This document shows positions 11,652-22,888 of a stretch of 64,000 nucleotides of DNA, piece after piece (positions within the stretch are counted from its first letter, which is position 1; the number at the start of each line of letters is the position of its first letter). The translations under genes were made by a program, and so were the position numbers. The notes under the pieces were generated by a model. It was not told the origin of the DNA. It saw only the letters and a list, made by a program, of their open reading frames with translations, and searched no databases. The stretch spans positions 186,001 to 250,000 of the forward strand of contig JAMYHL010000049.1 of the NCBI GenBank assembly GCA_025531455.1. Direction: 5' to 3'. The DNA comes from Apiotrichum sp. Y4204 (lineage: Eukaryota > Basidiomycota > Tremellomycetes > Trichosporonales > Trichosporonaceae).

Positions 11652-14157
11652 ATGTCGAAGCCCGAGGAGGTCTACCACCACGAGGAGGTCCGCTACTCCC
11701 AGGACAAGAAGGAGCCGTCCACCGAGCACGATGTCACCGTCAAGGACATCCACGACGGCTGCGCCGAGCCCGGTCTCCACCGCGGTCTCAAGAACCGTCA
11801 CAGTGAGTTGGCTCGAGATGCATCCCAGAAATATGAACTTATGGCTAACGCTATCCAGTCCAGATGATCGCCCTTGGTGTGCGTACCACGACTGCTCGCT
11901 GTTGTCTGTGACCACTGTGCTGACATTTTCTCCTCGTACTTGCAACTATAGGGTGTCATTGGTGTAAGTCCAGACCGCGCCCCACCGCCACATTGGCGAG
12001 TGCGGGGTCGCCTGACAACCGGGACAGCCACTGACAGATACAGACTGCTCTCTTCATCGGAACTGCCCCCGCACTTGCCGACGGTGGACCCGTAAGTACC
12101 AGAATAGCTTTGGTGTGGCGGGTAGAGAAGGGAGATTGGCGCTGGGGCATACCCCAAGCCACAATCTGTGAGCTCGTGACTCTGTGTGCGGAGCACAGAA
12201 GCCGGGCGTGTTGCTTCCATACTTGCCATACCGGCGGGTATGGCTGTGGCCGGCAGGGCCGACAGGCAAGAGAGCGCATTGCCATTGGCGTTTGCGGCTC
12301 GAGCATTGTCCCCGTGTTCACCGTTTGCCGAGCAGTGCCTGGCACTTCTGTGCCTTGGGTGGCAAGTTCCGATGATCGCTTGGCTCGCCAATCTCTCCAG
12401 AAATTTTCTGGCAAACCCTTCCGCCAAATTCCAGACCACCCCAGAGAACCTATCCAGTACGCGTGCTGACACGTCCCGCAGGCCGGCATGTTCCTTGGTT
12501 TTGTTGGTGAGTAGAGCTTGGAAATGGGAATGGACGGGGGCGGAGCTCCGGATGGAGGCCCAGTGGCCCTTGCATGGGAACATGAGCGATTCCAGTGCGA
12601 AGCGGCCCAATGTGGCACCTTGAGTGTGGCACTCCAAGTGTGGCACTAGGGCTCCATTTCCCGCTGATCCCCTCCCATTCTTTCAGTCGCATGAGAATAC
12701 ACGCTGACATGCAGCTATCGGTACCCTTTGTTACAGTGTCATGGCCTGTCTCGGTGAGATGATCGTCCACACCCCGATTCCCGGTGGACACATCGCGTGA
12801 GTGCTCTCGGAAACCGCCTCTGCCACACCTTGCTAACCCTCCCAGTCTTGCTCAGCGCTACGTTGGTGACTCGATGTCCTTCGCTATGGGTTGGTTCTAC
12901 TGGTACCTTTGGACTATTCTTCTTCCCGCCGAGATGTCCGCTGTCGCTGTCCTGATTGGTTTCTGGCTTCCGGACGTCAGCCCCGCTGCCTGGATCGCCA
13001 TGGCCCTCATCACCGTCACCATCCTCAACTCGTGCTCCGTCCGCGTGTACGGCGAGTCTGAGTTCTGGTTCGCCTCGCTCAAGGTTCTCCTTATTGTCGG
13101 CCTTATCCTCTGCTCCATCATCGTCACTGCCGGCGGCAACCCCAAGCGCGAGGTTATCGGCTTCAAGTTCTGGACGGGTGAGAACGGTCCCTTCCGCCAG
13201 TACAAGGGTATCCCTGGTTCGCTCGGCCGCTTCCTCGGCTTCTGGGCCACCCTCACCCGTGCTGCCTTCGGCTACGTCGGTCTCGAGAACGTTTCGCTCG
13301 CCGCCGGTGAGGCCACCGACGCGAAGCGTGCCATGGACAAGGCCATCCGCCGTGTCTGGATCCGTATCGTCTTCTTCTTCTGTGTGACCGTCTTCGTCCT
13401 TACCCTCATCATGCCCTCGTCCGAGCCCATGCTCCGCCTTGGCACTGGAACCGCCGCCTCGTCGCCCTTCGTCCTCGCCTTCACCCGTGTCGGCATCAAG
13501 GGACTCCCCCACGTTATCAACGCCGGTGTTCTCTCTTCCGCGTTCTCTGCCGGCTCGGCTCACATGTATCTCTCGTCGCGTGCGCTCTGGGCCCTCTCCT
13601 TCAACGGCCGCGCCCCCAAGATCTTCCAGAAGACGAACAAGCACGGTACCCCGTACTACTGTGTTGCTGTCGCCTTCCTGTTTGGTCTTCTTGCGTTCAC
13701 CTCTGCCGGTGCCAAGTCTGCCGCCGACATTTTCAACTACTTTGCCAACATGGTCTCCGTCGTCGGTCTCATCTCGTGGGCCGGTATCGCGTTCACCTAC
13801 ATCCGCTTCCACGCTGCTATCAAGAGGCAGGGCTTCGACCGCAGCACCCTCATGTACCGCTCGTGGTTCCAGCCCTTCCTTGGCTACTACACCTTCATCT
13901 TCGCGTCGATTGTCACCTTTTTCAACACCTGGAGCGTGTTCCTCAAGGGCAACTGGAAGACCGAGGACTTTATCTGCGGCTACCTCCCGATCCCGCTCTT
14001 CTTCATCGCGTACTTTGGCTACAAGTTTGTCACCAAGGACAAGATGCGCCCCCTCGACCTCATCGACCTTCACACCAACTCGGACCCCGACGAGTTCGGC
14101 CCCCCCGTCCCCCCGCCCAGGAACGTCTGGGAGCGCATCTGGCAGGCGATTGTGTAA
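11652..14157 (+). CDS. amino-acid permease, AAT family (APC superfamily)
   Basis: Predicted exons are 11652-11802, 11859-11878, 11952-11963, 12044-12091, 12482-12506, 12715-12796 and 12846-14157, giving 549 residues. The first transmembrane segment carries the family signature RHIQMIALGG followed by IGTALFIGTAPAL, split over four exons, one only 12 nt long. Other family landmarks are YSVMACLGEMIVHTPIPGG, then the Trp/Tyr-rich GWFYWYLWTILLPAE, and GLENVSLAAGEATDAKRAM. About twelve hydrophobic segments follow, with a short charged C-terminus. These are proton-coupled plasma-membrane transporters of amino acids. Substrate cannot be read from sequence. Six short introns crowd the first 1.2 kb while the last 1.3 kb is a single exon. 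The TATA-like element and GATA core upstream fit nitrogen control, which is inference. Confidence 0.94.
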
Positions 14158-15195
14158 GAGTATCTGTGTACAACTGGTTAGAAGGGGGAGACGGAAGTTG
14201 TGGTTGTGCCCGCCGCGCGCGTGGGTCTAAAACGTTTACAAGTAATCGGCTCGGAACGAAATGGGTTGTGGTGCTTCTGTAGGATCTAGTTGTGGTGACT
14301 CGCTTGGTTTACGGCCTACAGTGGTGCCCGTACAAAAGAATGAACTTGATGATTCCCGATATGTTGCTGCTGCCCTGCTCAGCATGGAGTAATCCCTTTG
14401 CTGAACTGCTTAAAGAGCATCCTCAAGCTTGCAGTGATACGACGACTTCGACGCGTCACTGGAACGGAGCGACAAGGGATGCAATGGACGCGAAAATGAT
14501 CAATTCTGGAGGACGGATCTATCAGTGAATCGAACGTCCGACCTTGGACTCAACGCTCCCGACCCGCTCCGCCGAGAGCTCCGATTGGCTCCGAGCCCCC
14601 CCGTCGATCGCCGTCCGTGCACGCTGTGATGCATGCATGTGGCGCCAGCCAGAGCTCGACCGGCATGCAAAAGTGGCAAAAGGGTGATCAGCCCTCCCCC
14701 CTCCGCCAAGGGCTACCAACCCGGCAGAGGAGTACTCGGTGCGTGTCTGGGCTCCAATTACAGACACTTTGCAGCCTTCGACGCGCTTCAGCCGTTACGC
14801 CAGCGCACCGCATACCTTTGGTGTGGGTTGGGAGGAGGTTGGGCTTGTTAGCGCCGTTTCGGCGTCACGCCTGTGTGTGGGTGGCGTCCATGGACGGTGG
14901 GGCGTGGGGGAGCCAGAAGCCACGGGGAGACTCATGACGCCGGGAGAGTTACGCAGTGGATGCACAGGTGCATAGGACAATGCAGTTGCCCAGCTCCGCT
15001 GGCACGGGTGAGGTTGGGGCCGATGTTCTCCAGCTCGCCTCTCAACGCGTCAGGCAGTGTTCTCTCAACGGATCCGTGTGCTTTCACTCAGTGTATCATC
15101 AGTTCCCCTTTGCACGTAAGTATGATTCTCCTCTGTCCTTACCGTTTCCCCGCCTTTGTCCCATTATGAACCTATGCATACAATCTAAGCGCCAT
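14158..15195. other. intergenic between convergent permease and YAR1 genes
   Basis: A 1-kb gap between two gene 3' ends. I see no coding frame, RNA gene or repeat, which makes it long for a convergent gap. Confidence 0.4.
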
Positions 15196-16360
15196 CTAGA
15201 CGGTGAGGCCCTCAGTCCGCTCCGCGACCTTCTTAACCTCGGCGTCGTCGTCCTTGGCAACAACCGCCTCAGTGACCTCGACCGCCGCGTCCGACTCGTC
15301 CGCCGGGCCATCAGTGACGCCGGCGGACACGGAAAAGTCCTCGTCGTTACCGCCCTCCTTCTTCCAGATGTAGCCCTCGATCCAGCCCGCGACCTCCTCC
15401 TTGCCCTCGCCCGCGAAGATGGCCTCGGCGAGCGCGTCACGGCCAACTGTCGACATTTGCTGCGGGGTTAGCGGAGGCTCTCGGTGAGAAATATGGGGAA
15501 CAGGTGAATGAGATCTCCACTCAGACATCAGATATTTCGAAATCTAGAAGCACCCTCGATACCCCCCGTGGTATCAGGATGGGGAGATGGCAACAAGGAA
15601 ATCATCCGAGATCGGCGTGTCAACAGATAAGTGAGCCTCGTTTTGTATCTGAAGAATATGCCTGCCCTAGAAATAATTCCAGCTCGCCAGATCACCCCAT
15701 CACACCATCACCTCCAGAGCGAAACCCACCTTGAGAAGCTGGATACCACCGCCCTTCTCCTCCGGCACGTCTACGAGGGCCTGCACGACAACGGTGTGGT
15801 TGTTAAGCACGGCCCAGTGCAGAGGCGGGGTGCCGGCCTCGTTGACGGCCGAGAGTGCTGCGGGAGGAAGGTGCGCGATGATGCCGTTCAGCACGTCTGG
15901 GAGGTTAGAATGCTTGTGAAAATGGAGAATAAGAGGATAAAACGGCCGAGGGACGACAGACTACCTCCAGTCTCTGAGGAGCTGGCTGACAAGTAGTCGC
16001 GCCACCCGGCTGTTCCAACACTTTCGTAGCCTGGCGAACGTCCCCGTAGATGAACCCCAGAGTTCGGATTGAGAACACACGGCGGCACACAGAGCCCGCC
16101 GTGGGCACATTTGTCAGGCAGGACGACCCCGAGAAGCACCCGGTCTCCTGATCTTCTGCCGTATCCTCCCCACGTCACAGACACTCACCAAGATGTCCAT
16201 TCCCGCAAATCATATGGAGGACAGAGTTCCCCCGCTCGTCGCGCGCGTCGACGACCGCGTCCCACCCAAACTTGTTTGCAAACGCCGTGACGTCCTCAAG
16301 CTCGCCAAAGCGCGCGCTGAGGATCAGGTCCTCGACCTCTTCCTGTGTCGGTTTCGACAT
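15196..16360 (-). CDS. YAR1: Yar1-like ankyrin-repeat chaperone of ribosomal protein uS3
   Basis: Exons on the minus strand are 16360-16189, 15896-15730 and 15459-15196, giving 200 residues, the same size as yeast Yar1. The N-terminus (EEVEDLILSARFGELEDV) starts the first ankyrin helix pair. Ankyrin signatures follow: GNSVLHMICGNGHLDVL and GTPPLHWAVLNNHTVVVQAL. The next stretch (GRDALAEAIFAGEGKEEVAGWI) matches the Yar1 pattern in which the third repeat ends in a GKEEV motif, before an acidic tail. Yeast Yar1 binds newly made Rps3 and keeps it soluble until incorporation into pre-40S subunits. Assignment to Yar1 rather than a generic ankyrin protein rests on length, the GKEEV block and the acidic tail. 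A TCACGTGA element lies 112 bp upstream of the start. Confidence 0.88.
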
Positions 16361-16771
16361 TTTGTGTTGCGTGTGTGTGTTGGGGGTGGGTATATGGTAA
16401 GTGTCGAGATGGTTAGGGTTCTGGGTGCAGGAAAGTGACGTCGAGACGGTGGTGGCGAGAGAAATTATATGTCACGTGATCTGAGGCAGTTACTCCTCCC
16501 CATGCTGTGGCTGTATGGCAACCACACGAGCACTGCCGGGCGTATAGCCGGACATCCGATGTTGCCAGACCAATGGTCGTGATCGTGATCAGAGCTCTTG
16601 ACATGGCCTCAAGAGCTGATTCTGCTCTATAGTTCGGACTTCACCATAGTAACACTACTAAATCATGCATGCACCCATCTATACCCTTGTCGCCTGTACA
16701 ACCTTATCTTGGTGGATTCATTCGAGGACCACCGCTACTTCCACACTGCCGTCAGCAACACTCTTCACCGA
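16361..16771. other. intergenic, YAR1 promoter / ADH 3' flank
   Basis: Holds the YAR1 upstream region and the 3' end of the ADH-like gene. Apart from the TCACGTGA palindrome nothing stands out. Confidence 0.45.
16472..16479. promoter_or_regulatory. TCACGTGA palindrome upstream of YAR1
   Basis: An 8-bp perfect palindrome with a CACGTG core, 112 bp upstream of the YAR1 start codon. A matching palindrome lies upstream of OST1. A bHLH-type activator is the likely binder by analogy. Confidence 0.45.
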
Positions 16772-18027
16772 TCACTCACAGTCAAGCACGACACGGCCAG
16801 AAAGGGTGCCGTTCTTCATGCGGTCGTATGTCGGCTGCAGCTGGTCAAAGGGGAGGACCTCGACGACGGGCGTAAAGTGGCCCTTGGCGACGACGTCGAG
16901 CGCATCAATGACATCGACGCGCGTGCCAACAAAGCAGCCGCGCACACTCTTCATCCCCAGCACGGTGCCGCGGCAGTCGGCGGGGACGTGTGAGCCCGTC
17001 GGCGGGAGACCGACGATCATCGCGCTTCCCGTCGGCCGCAGGTAGTCCATCGCGACCTGGTACGCGGTGCCCTCGTTGCTGCACAGGATCGTGCTCTGCA
17101 CGCCGAGCCCGTCCGGCGTCGCGGCCTTGACACTGTCGTCAGTTACAAGGCTGGGGGATGAACTCACTCGGCGGCAAGGTCCTTGGACTTGGCAAAGTCG
17201 ACAAACTTGTCGGCCCCGATCTTGGCGCACATTGCGCGCTTGTCCTCTCCCGAGTCGATGGCCACGACGTTGAAGCCGAGGTACTTGGCGTACTGCACCG
17301 CGAGCGAGCCCAGGCCGCCGCCCGCGCCGGGAACCGCGACCCAGTCGTGCGGCTTCGCACCCGAGTCCTTGAGTGCGCGCCACACAGTGACACCGGCGCA
17401 GAGGATCGGCGCAGCGAGCTCAGGCGCGAGGTTGTCGGGAAGGGGCGTGAGCTGCGAGGTCCATGCCAGCGAGCTGCGGTTAGAAATGAACCTGGGCCCG
17501 GCGGCCGAGCTGCGGCAACTCACTACTGCTGGAAAGTGCCGGCCACACCGCGACCCGTGTACTTTGCCTCGGGGCAGATCATCTCGAGACCAGAGAGACA
17601 CATGTTGCAGTTGTTGCACGTCCCGGCGATGAACTTGATGCCGACTGGATGTCAACGCGGCTCTGGACTTTCACATCTGGGTACTCACCCTTGTCGCCGA
17701 TCTTGAATTTGCCGACATCGTCGTTAATCGCGACAATGACACCGGCTCCCTCGTCGCCCGCAATCAGCGGACGGGGGCAGCGCCCCTTGCCCACATCCCA
17801 GTGGTCCGAGGCCTGGTGGTACGACGACCCGCACACGCCCGAGTAGAGGATCTTGACGAGCGCCTCACCTGCCGTTAGAATATGCCGATGCGGTAGCACC
17901 TACCAGGCTTCAGGTCCTCGGGTTGCACGACGGAAATCTCCTCGATAACGGTGCCCTCAGCGGCGGAGTGCGATACGCCCGCAAGCTGCTTCTTGGGGAT
18001 GGGCTCCTTGCCGACAACAACAGGCAT
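16772..18027 (-). CDS. zinc alcohol dehydrogenase-like protein with altered catalytic zinc site
   Basis: Exons on the minus strand are 18027-17904, 17868-17689, 17644-17524, 17473-17168 and 17132-16772, giving 363 residues, close to yeast ADH1 length. The GroES-like domain has SGVC (Cys54) and the four structural-zinc cysteines (Cys111, 114, 117, 125, pattern GTCNNCNMC...IC). The third catalytic ligand is kept in PILCAGV (Cys167). The Rossmann domain follows with GAGGGLGSLAVQYAKYLG and VVAIDSGEDK (Asp = NAD preference). Two positions depart from the yeast ADH pattern. GHEGAG is GDEGAG here, so the zinc-binding His becomes Asp80, and CHTDLH is CGSSYH. The fold is clear, but activity as an alcohol dehydrogenase is uncertain. 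There is no organellar presequence. Confidence 0.88.
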
Positions 18028-20628
18028 GATGACGTCGTTGAAATAGAACGAACGGTGGGGTGGTGGAAGTGTGGTTTATGTCGTGAGAGAGCGCGCTGTC
18101 GCCGACTTTGCTGTTCCCGAGATGCTAGAATGCAAAGAAGAGAAGAGATCAAGAGCACATGTGCATGCAGCATATGTATGTGTTCTCACGGATGATGGAT
18201 GGATGGTTGCACAGATGGATGCCTTGGTTCATCCGATGCTAGCCGAGATGGTGGTTTTGGCGGCGATCACAGGTCCGTGGGCCGCGATCGTCTCGAGCCG
18301 CGGCGATGAGAGTCACATCCGCGAGGTATGTATGCGATAATGCTTGCCACACACCGGTCACAAGTATCATCGCTACCATATACGATAGATATGCTTGACA
18401 TAGCAGTTGTCTCTCACCCACTAGATTGCTGAGATCGGCACGTTGTTGATAACTACTCACCTACCATAGCGGGGAAGGTTGACACGACTGGTGGCCATGG
18501 CCGACGGATCTTTAAGTACTTCTGTACAAACCTCCGTTGAACTACAAGCGGATCAACTAGCCCACTCTGGTGAGTCACCCCACACAGTACCTATCTCTGA
18601 CAGCAGCATCACTGGCTCACCAGACTGAACACACCCGTCGGACACAGCTGCAGAACTGAGCGACGACTCATGTTCGATGAAAGCTCGCCGGTTTCAACAT
18701 GAGCCCACCAGCGCCAGGCGATAGCTGTTGTTTGTTGACAACAGCATATGAGTCGAGTGGCAGCAGCTTCTAGGCGCCAACTGGTTCATCTGGCGCCCTC
18801 CTAACAAAAAACGGGCGGTTCTATCGACATCAGTGCTGAGAAAAGCTGGGGTTATGACACAGTTGGTTGTTGCGTCTTGAACACCATTTCTCTCGAAGCC
18901 CTTTTCAACTTGGTCCTCGGAACTCGACCTGCGCCCATGTATAAGTCAGAACAGCAGCTCACCTCAGCCTCCAGCCCCAACAACGTTGCTAACGCAGAGG
19001 TCGTATACTCGGCGTACACCGCTTTCTGTACCCCACCCGTCCCCACCCGGACCGGCGGCAAGCACTGCTTGGCGGTGCTGGCGGCTGACGCTGAATGAGT
19101 TGGTGCGCGTACTGGCGCCATCAGGAAGCATTGTCATGGTATCCTGCGGAGTTCCGGCGCGCAGCCAAGATCCTGAACTGATCGACCTGGGGGGAAGCTG
19201 GAGAGCTGGAGCTGGCCGACGACAGGATCCGGGATTCGGACGGTGTCGCGCGAGCTGAGGGTTGGCCGCGCGCAGGGCGCTGAGCTTTCATCACGGATAT
19301 TGTATGAGCACGGACCACCATGCACCAAGACGCGACAATCACGTGTGGACCATCTTGGCCTCTTGGCCTCTTGCCTGACAACTGGCATGAACCTCGACCG
19401 GAAAGATTAGGAGAGTGCGGGTCACAGGAGTGTCACAGTGGTACAGTAGTACAGTGTATGCCGCGCAGCTGCACGCGACCAGATCACGCGTTCCCGTCGC
19501 TTACCGCCCCCGGGCCGGTTATGCAGATCCGCGCCGAGTGGAGGTGGGGGGAAGGGGTAAAAGGGATCGCCGCGATGGTGATGGCGTGTGGCGAAGTGGC
19601 AGGAGCCAAGGTGGGCTAGTGGCGCTTATGCTTAGAGTCGTGGAGATATGTGTACGACTCTGTCTAGCGCGTGTCGTGTCGATGAGTCGCGGCGGAGTCG
19701 TATATCTCGCCAGCGGAGACGCTGGGAATGACGACATTGGAAGCAAGATTGACGACGAACGCCGTAGTGAACAGAGCCTGCGATCTTGCCAGAATCGTGG
19801 CCGATGACATGTCTACAGATGTCTGGCATGAGGATGTACAGATTCCGCACGCTGTGCCTGTTGCCTCATGGCCTCATGGCCTCATGGCCTCATGGCCTGC
19901 AGCTTGCAGCTCCGAGTCGATCCGATCTCGACGCACAGGCTTCCTTGTCCTGTAGCTCCCTGCTCCCGACTGTCCGACTCGGCCTCGGCCACTATGCGCT
20001 GTCCTCCCCCTCTTGATCCCTCCTTGTCCCCTTGTTCCCTTGGGTCTACTCGCCGGCGGCCCATGACACGGCCACCGAGGGCGCGCATGGCGTGTTTTCC
20101 CTGAATGGTCTCGCATTCATCACGAGAAAATTTCCAGGACAATCAACAGAGAGCGAGATTTGAGCACGAAAACATCGGCCGAACTGGACTGCTAATTAGC
20201 GGAATAGCGGAATTACCCTCCCTATATCCTTGTTGTTGTTCCCTTCCTAATGCGCTGGCAGCCAGGGTGCCAGGGGAGTTGGGTTCCAGATTAGCTTCCC
20301 GGGTTTGCCCGCAAACAGAATTTTTCTAATCACGGCGAGGTTTCTCGTGGCTGGCTGTCGAGTTATCCGGCCATTTTTTTTTTCGAGTAGCGTGTTTTTT
20401 TTTGCTAGAGCACGTAGCACCAGAGGCACCAGACAGTACCAGATACGATGCGATGACTCGCCCTGGCCGAGTCGTGTGCGATGCCAGCTACCAGATGTGC
20501 AGACGCCGAACGTGCCCACGACGTCCCCTGCGATGATATCTCCCCTCCCTGCTGCTCTTCATCCTCCTTCTTCCCCGCCATCTAGATACTAGACACCCCC
20601 GCTAGCAGACCGCAGCACGCAGCACATC
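18028..20628. other. 2.6-kb divergent intergenic region with possible gene relic
   Basis: Upstream region of the ADH-like gene (leftward) and the aspartate aminotransferase gene (rightward). Between 18877 and 19220 short frames spell protein-like phrases, such as LNELVRVLAPSGSIVMVSCGV in one frame. These resemble a methyltransferase core but are out of frame with each other, so a decayed gene is possible. An 8-bp tandem repeat lies at 19864 and two T-runs at about 20375-20403. No intact gene was found. Confidence 0.4.
19864..19895. repeat. 8-bp tandem repeat, four perfect copies
   Basis: The unit CCTCATGG is repeated four times without mismatch. It has no coding context. Confidence 0.95.
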
Positions 20629-22398
20629 ATGCTCACCACCGTCACCCGCTCTGCTCTCCGCCTCCGCGTCCCGCGCCTCTCGCGCGCGTCGAGCATCTGG
20701 GCCAACGTTGTCGCCGGGTGAGTACAACGCACATCGCCAGCTGGTGACGTGCCAGTGGCGACTGGCGCGGGGACGACTGACTGGGCACCATGCTGCTGTC
20801 CGTGGTTGTCCGGCGTCCAGCGTCAAGCACCGCCAGCCGCAGCAATGACACCCTTATCTATCTGACATGCACTAACAACACAGTCCCCCCGACGCCATTC
20901 TCGGCATCACTGAGAAGTTCAAGGCCGACACTGACCTCAAGAAGATCAACCTCGGTGTTGGTGCCTACGTGAGTGGCCAGGATCACGCCGGGCAGCAGCA
21001 AGGCAGCGAGGCCGGGCAGCGTCCGAGCGGGGGACTTGCAATGCAACCAGAGACTGACAATTTCAGCGCGACGAGAACGGCAAGCCCTTCGTCCTCCCCT
21101 CGGTTCAGAAGGCCGAGGAGATCCTCTTCAAGGAGAAGGGAGACAAGGAGTATCTCCCCATCACTGTACGTGTCCTGACTCTTTCACCAACTAACGCCGC
21201 CAGGGTCTTGCCTCGTTCGACAAGCTCGCCGCCGAGCTCGCTTACGGCCCCGACTCTGCTCCCATTAAGGAGGGCCGCGTATGTACTATATCCATCCCGA
21301 TTCGGGACATTGCAGGTGCAGAAACTGACTCGCATAGCTCGCCGTTACCCAGACCCTCTCGGGCACCGGTGCGCTCCGCATTGGCATGGAGTTCCTCGCC
21401 GAGCACTACCCCAACAAGAACATCTACTTCCCCGTCCCCACCTGGGGCAACCACGGCGCCATTGCCAAGCGCGCCGGCCTCAAGGCTGGCACCTACCGCT
21501 ACTTTGACCCCGCGACCGTCGGCCTCAACTTTGCCGCCATGAAGGAGGACATCCAGAACCTCCCCGAGGGCTCCATTGTCCTCCTCCACGCCTGTGCTCA
21601 CGTGAGTGTCCTGCCGGCGCACTGATCGCGGATCATGTCGCGCTTAGCTCCTTCTCCGTTGTTTCACTGTTTCAGGACTAACCGTCGCAGAACCCCACCG
21701 GTGTCGACCCTACCCAGGAGCAGTGGAAGGAGCTTTCCGAGGTCATCAAGGCCAAGAAGCACTTTGCCTTCTTCGACATGGCGTACCAGGGCTTCGCCTC
21801 GGGCGACACTGACCGCGACGCCTTTGCCGTCCGCTACTTTGTCGAGCAGGGTCACCACATCCTCCTCTGCCAGTCGTTCGCCAAGAACCTCGGCCTCTAC
21901 GGCGAGCGTGTCGGCACCGTCTCGCTCGTCTGCTCCTCCCCCGAGGAGAAGGCCCGTGTTGACTCGCAGCTCAAGCTCGTGATCCGCCCCGCGTACTCCA
22001 ACCCCCCTATCCAGTGAGTGTGGCTAATGTCAGTCGTTGTTTTCTCGTTTTAACACCTCAGCGGCGCCCGTCTCGTCTCCACCATCCTCGCCACCCCCGA
22101 GCTCAAGGCCCAGTGGCTTTCCGAGGTCAAGCTCATGGCCGACCGCATCATTGACATGCGTGAGAAGCTTTACAACAAGCTCGTCGAGCTCAACACCCCG
22201 GGAGAGTGGGGCCACATCAAGAGCCAGATCGGCATGTTCTCCTTCACCGGCCTCAAGCCCGAGCAGGTCGACGCCCTCGCCGAGAAGGCACACATCTACC
22301 TTACCCGCGACGGCCGTATCTCCATGGCCGGCCTCAACTCGTCCAACGTCGAGTACTTTGCCGAGTCGATGAGCAAGGTCGTCAAGGGCGAGCTCTAA
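20629..22398 (+). CDS. aspartate aminotransferase, mitochondrial
   Basis: Seven exons (20629-20717, 20884-20968, 21067-21165, 21204-21278, 21338-21601, 21691-22013, 22062-22398) give 423 residues. The first 25 residues are rich in Arg/Ser/Leu with no acids, a mitochondrial targeting sequence. Mature-type sequence begins near [15 protein letters not shown]. Fold-type I landmarks are NLGVGAYRDENGKP, the substrate-contacting [14 protein letters not shown] from residue 205 and the PLP-binding Lys269 in [14 protein letters not shown]. The enzyme exchanges amino groups between aspartate/2-oxoglutarate and oxaloacetate/glutamate and serves the malate-aspartate shuttle. The presequence argues for the mitochondrial isozyme over the cytosolic one. 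All seven exons join in frame. Confidence 0.96.
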
Positions 22399-22809
22399 GC
22401 AGCCCTTACACAAAACATGTCTGGTCGCGCAGGCGGGCCAAGCACGATATCTCCGGGTGCGTGGGCACTAGGCACACGCATCCTATATAGACTGGGATCT
22501 GGACGTACAGGACTTTTTTGGGACTGGTTACATAGACGCACATGCAGCGTCGTCTAGATTGACGCCACAGTGTGTACAACGCAGACGGGATACGGGAACT
22601 CTCGTCGTCCGTCAGTCAGGGCGTCAGCTGCAGTCAGTAATGGAGTTGTAAGGGTTGTCGGCCGGATCTCATAATGATACCAGTAACCTCTCCGAACACG
22701 CCCTACGCGTTCCTTTCTACCCCGGCCGCCTCCGAACAGTCCTCGCTGCCTTTTCTCCCCTAACCATCGTCCACACCGTTAAAAAGGACGCGGTATTGAG
22801 CCCGTACTA
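22399..22809. other. intergenic, 3' flanks of aminotransferase and tRNA-Asp genes
   Basis: Apart from the T-run that ends the tRNA transcript, nothing was seen. Confidence 0.4.
22781..22785 (-). terminator. RNA polymerase III terminator of tRNA-Asp
   Basis: A run of five T on the minus strand, 24 nt after the 3' end of the tRNA gene, is a standard Pol III stop signal. Confidence 0.75.
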
Positions 22810-22888
22810 CTTCCTGACGGAGAATCGAACTCCGATCTCCCGCGATCTCAGTGACAAGCGAGCATACTAGCCGTTATACGATCAGGAA
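22810..22888 (-). tRNA. tRNA-Asp (anticodon GTC) with 7-nt intron
   Basis: Read on the minus strand, a 7-bp acceptor stem (TTCCTGA with TCAGGAA) and discriminator G enclose a D arm (GTAT/GTAT), an anticodon arm and a T arm with the loop TTCGATT. The anticodon stem CTCGC pairs with GCGGG only if 7 nt after position 37 are removed. The loop then reads TTGTCAC with anticodon GTC at 22853-22855. The spliced length is 72 nt, the same as yeast tRNA-Asp, whose arms it closely resembles. An intron between positions 37 and 38 is the standard eukaryotic location. Confidence 0.9.

Noticed and set aside
12739..14073. 444-codon Glu/Asp/Gly-rich frame antisense to the permease
   Set aside because: It mirrors the permease exon exactly and arises from third-codon-position GC bias. 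Composition is that of an antisense shadow.
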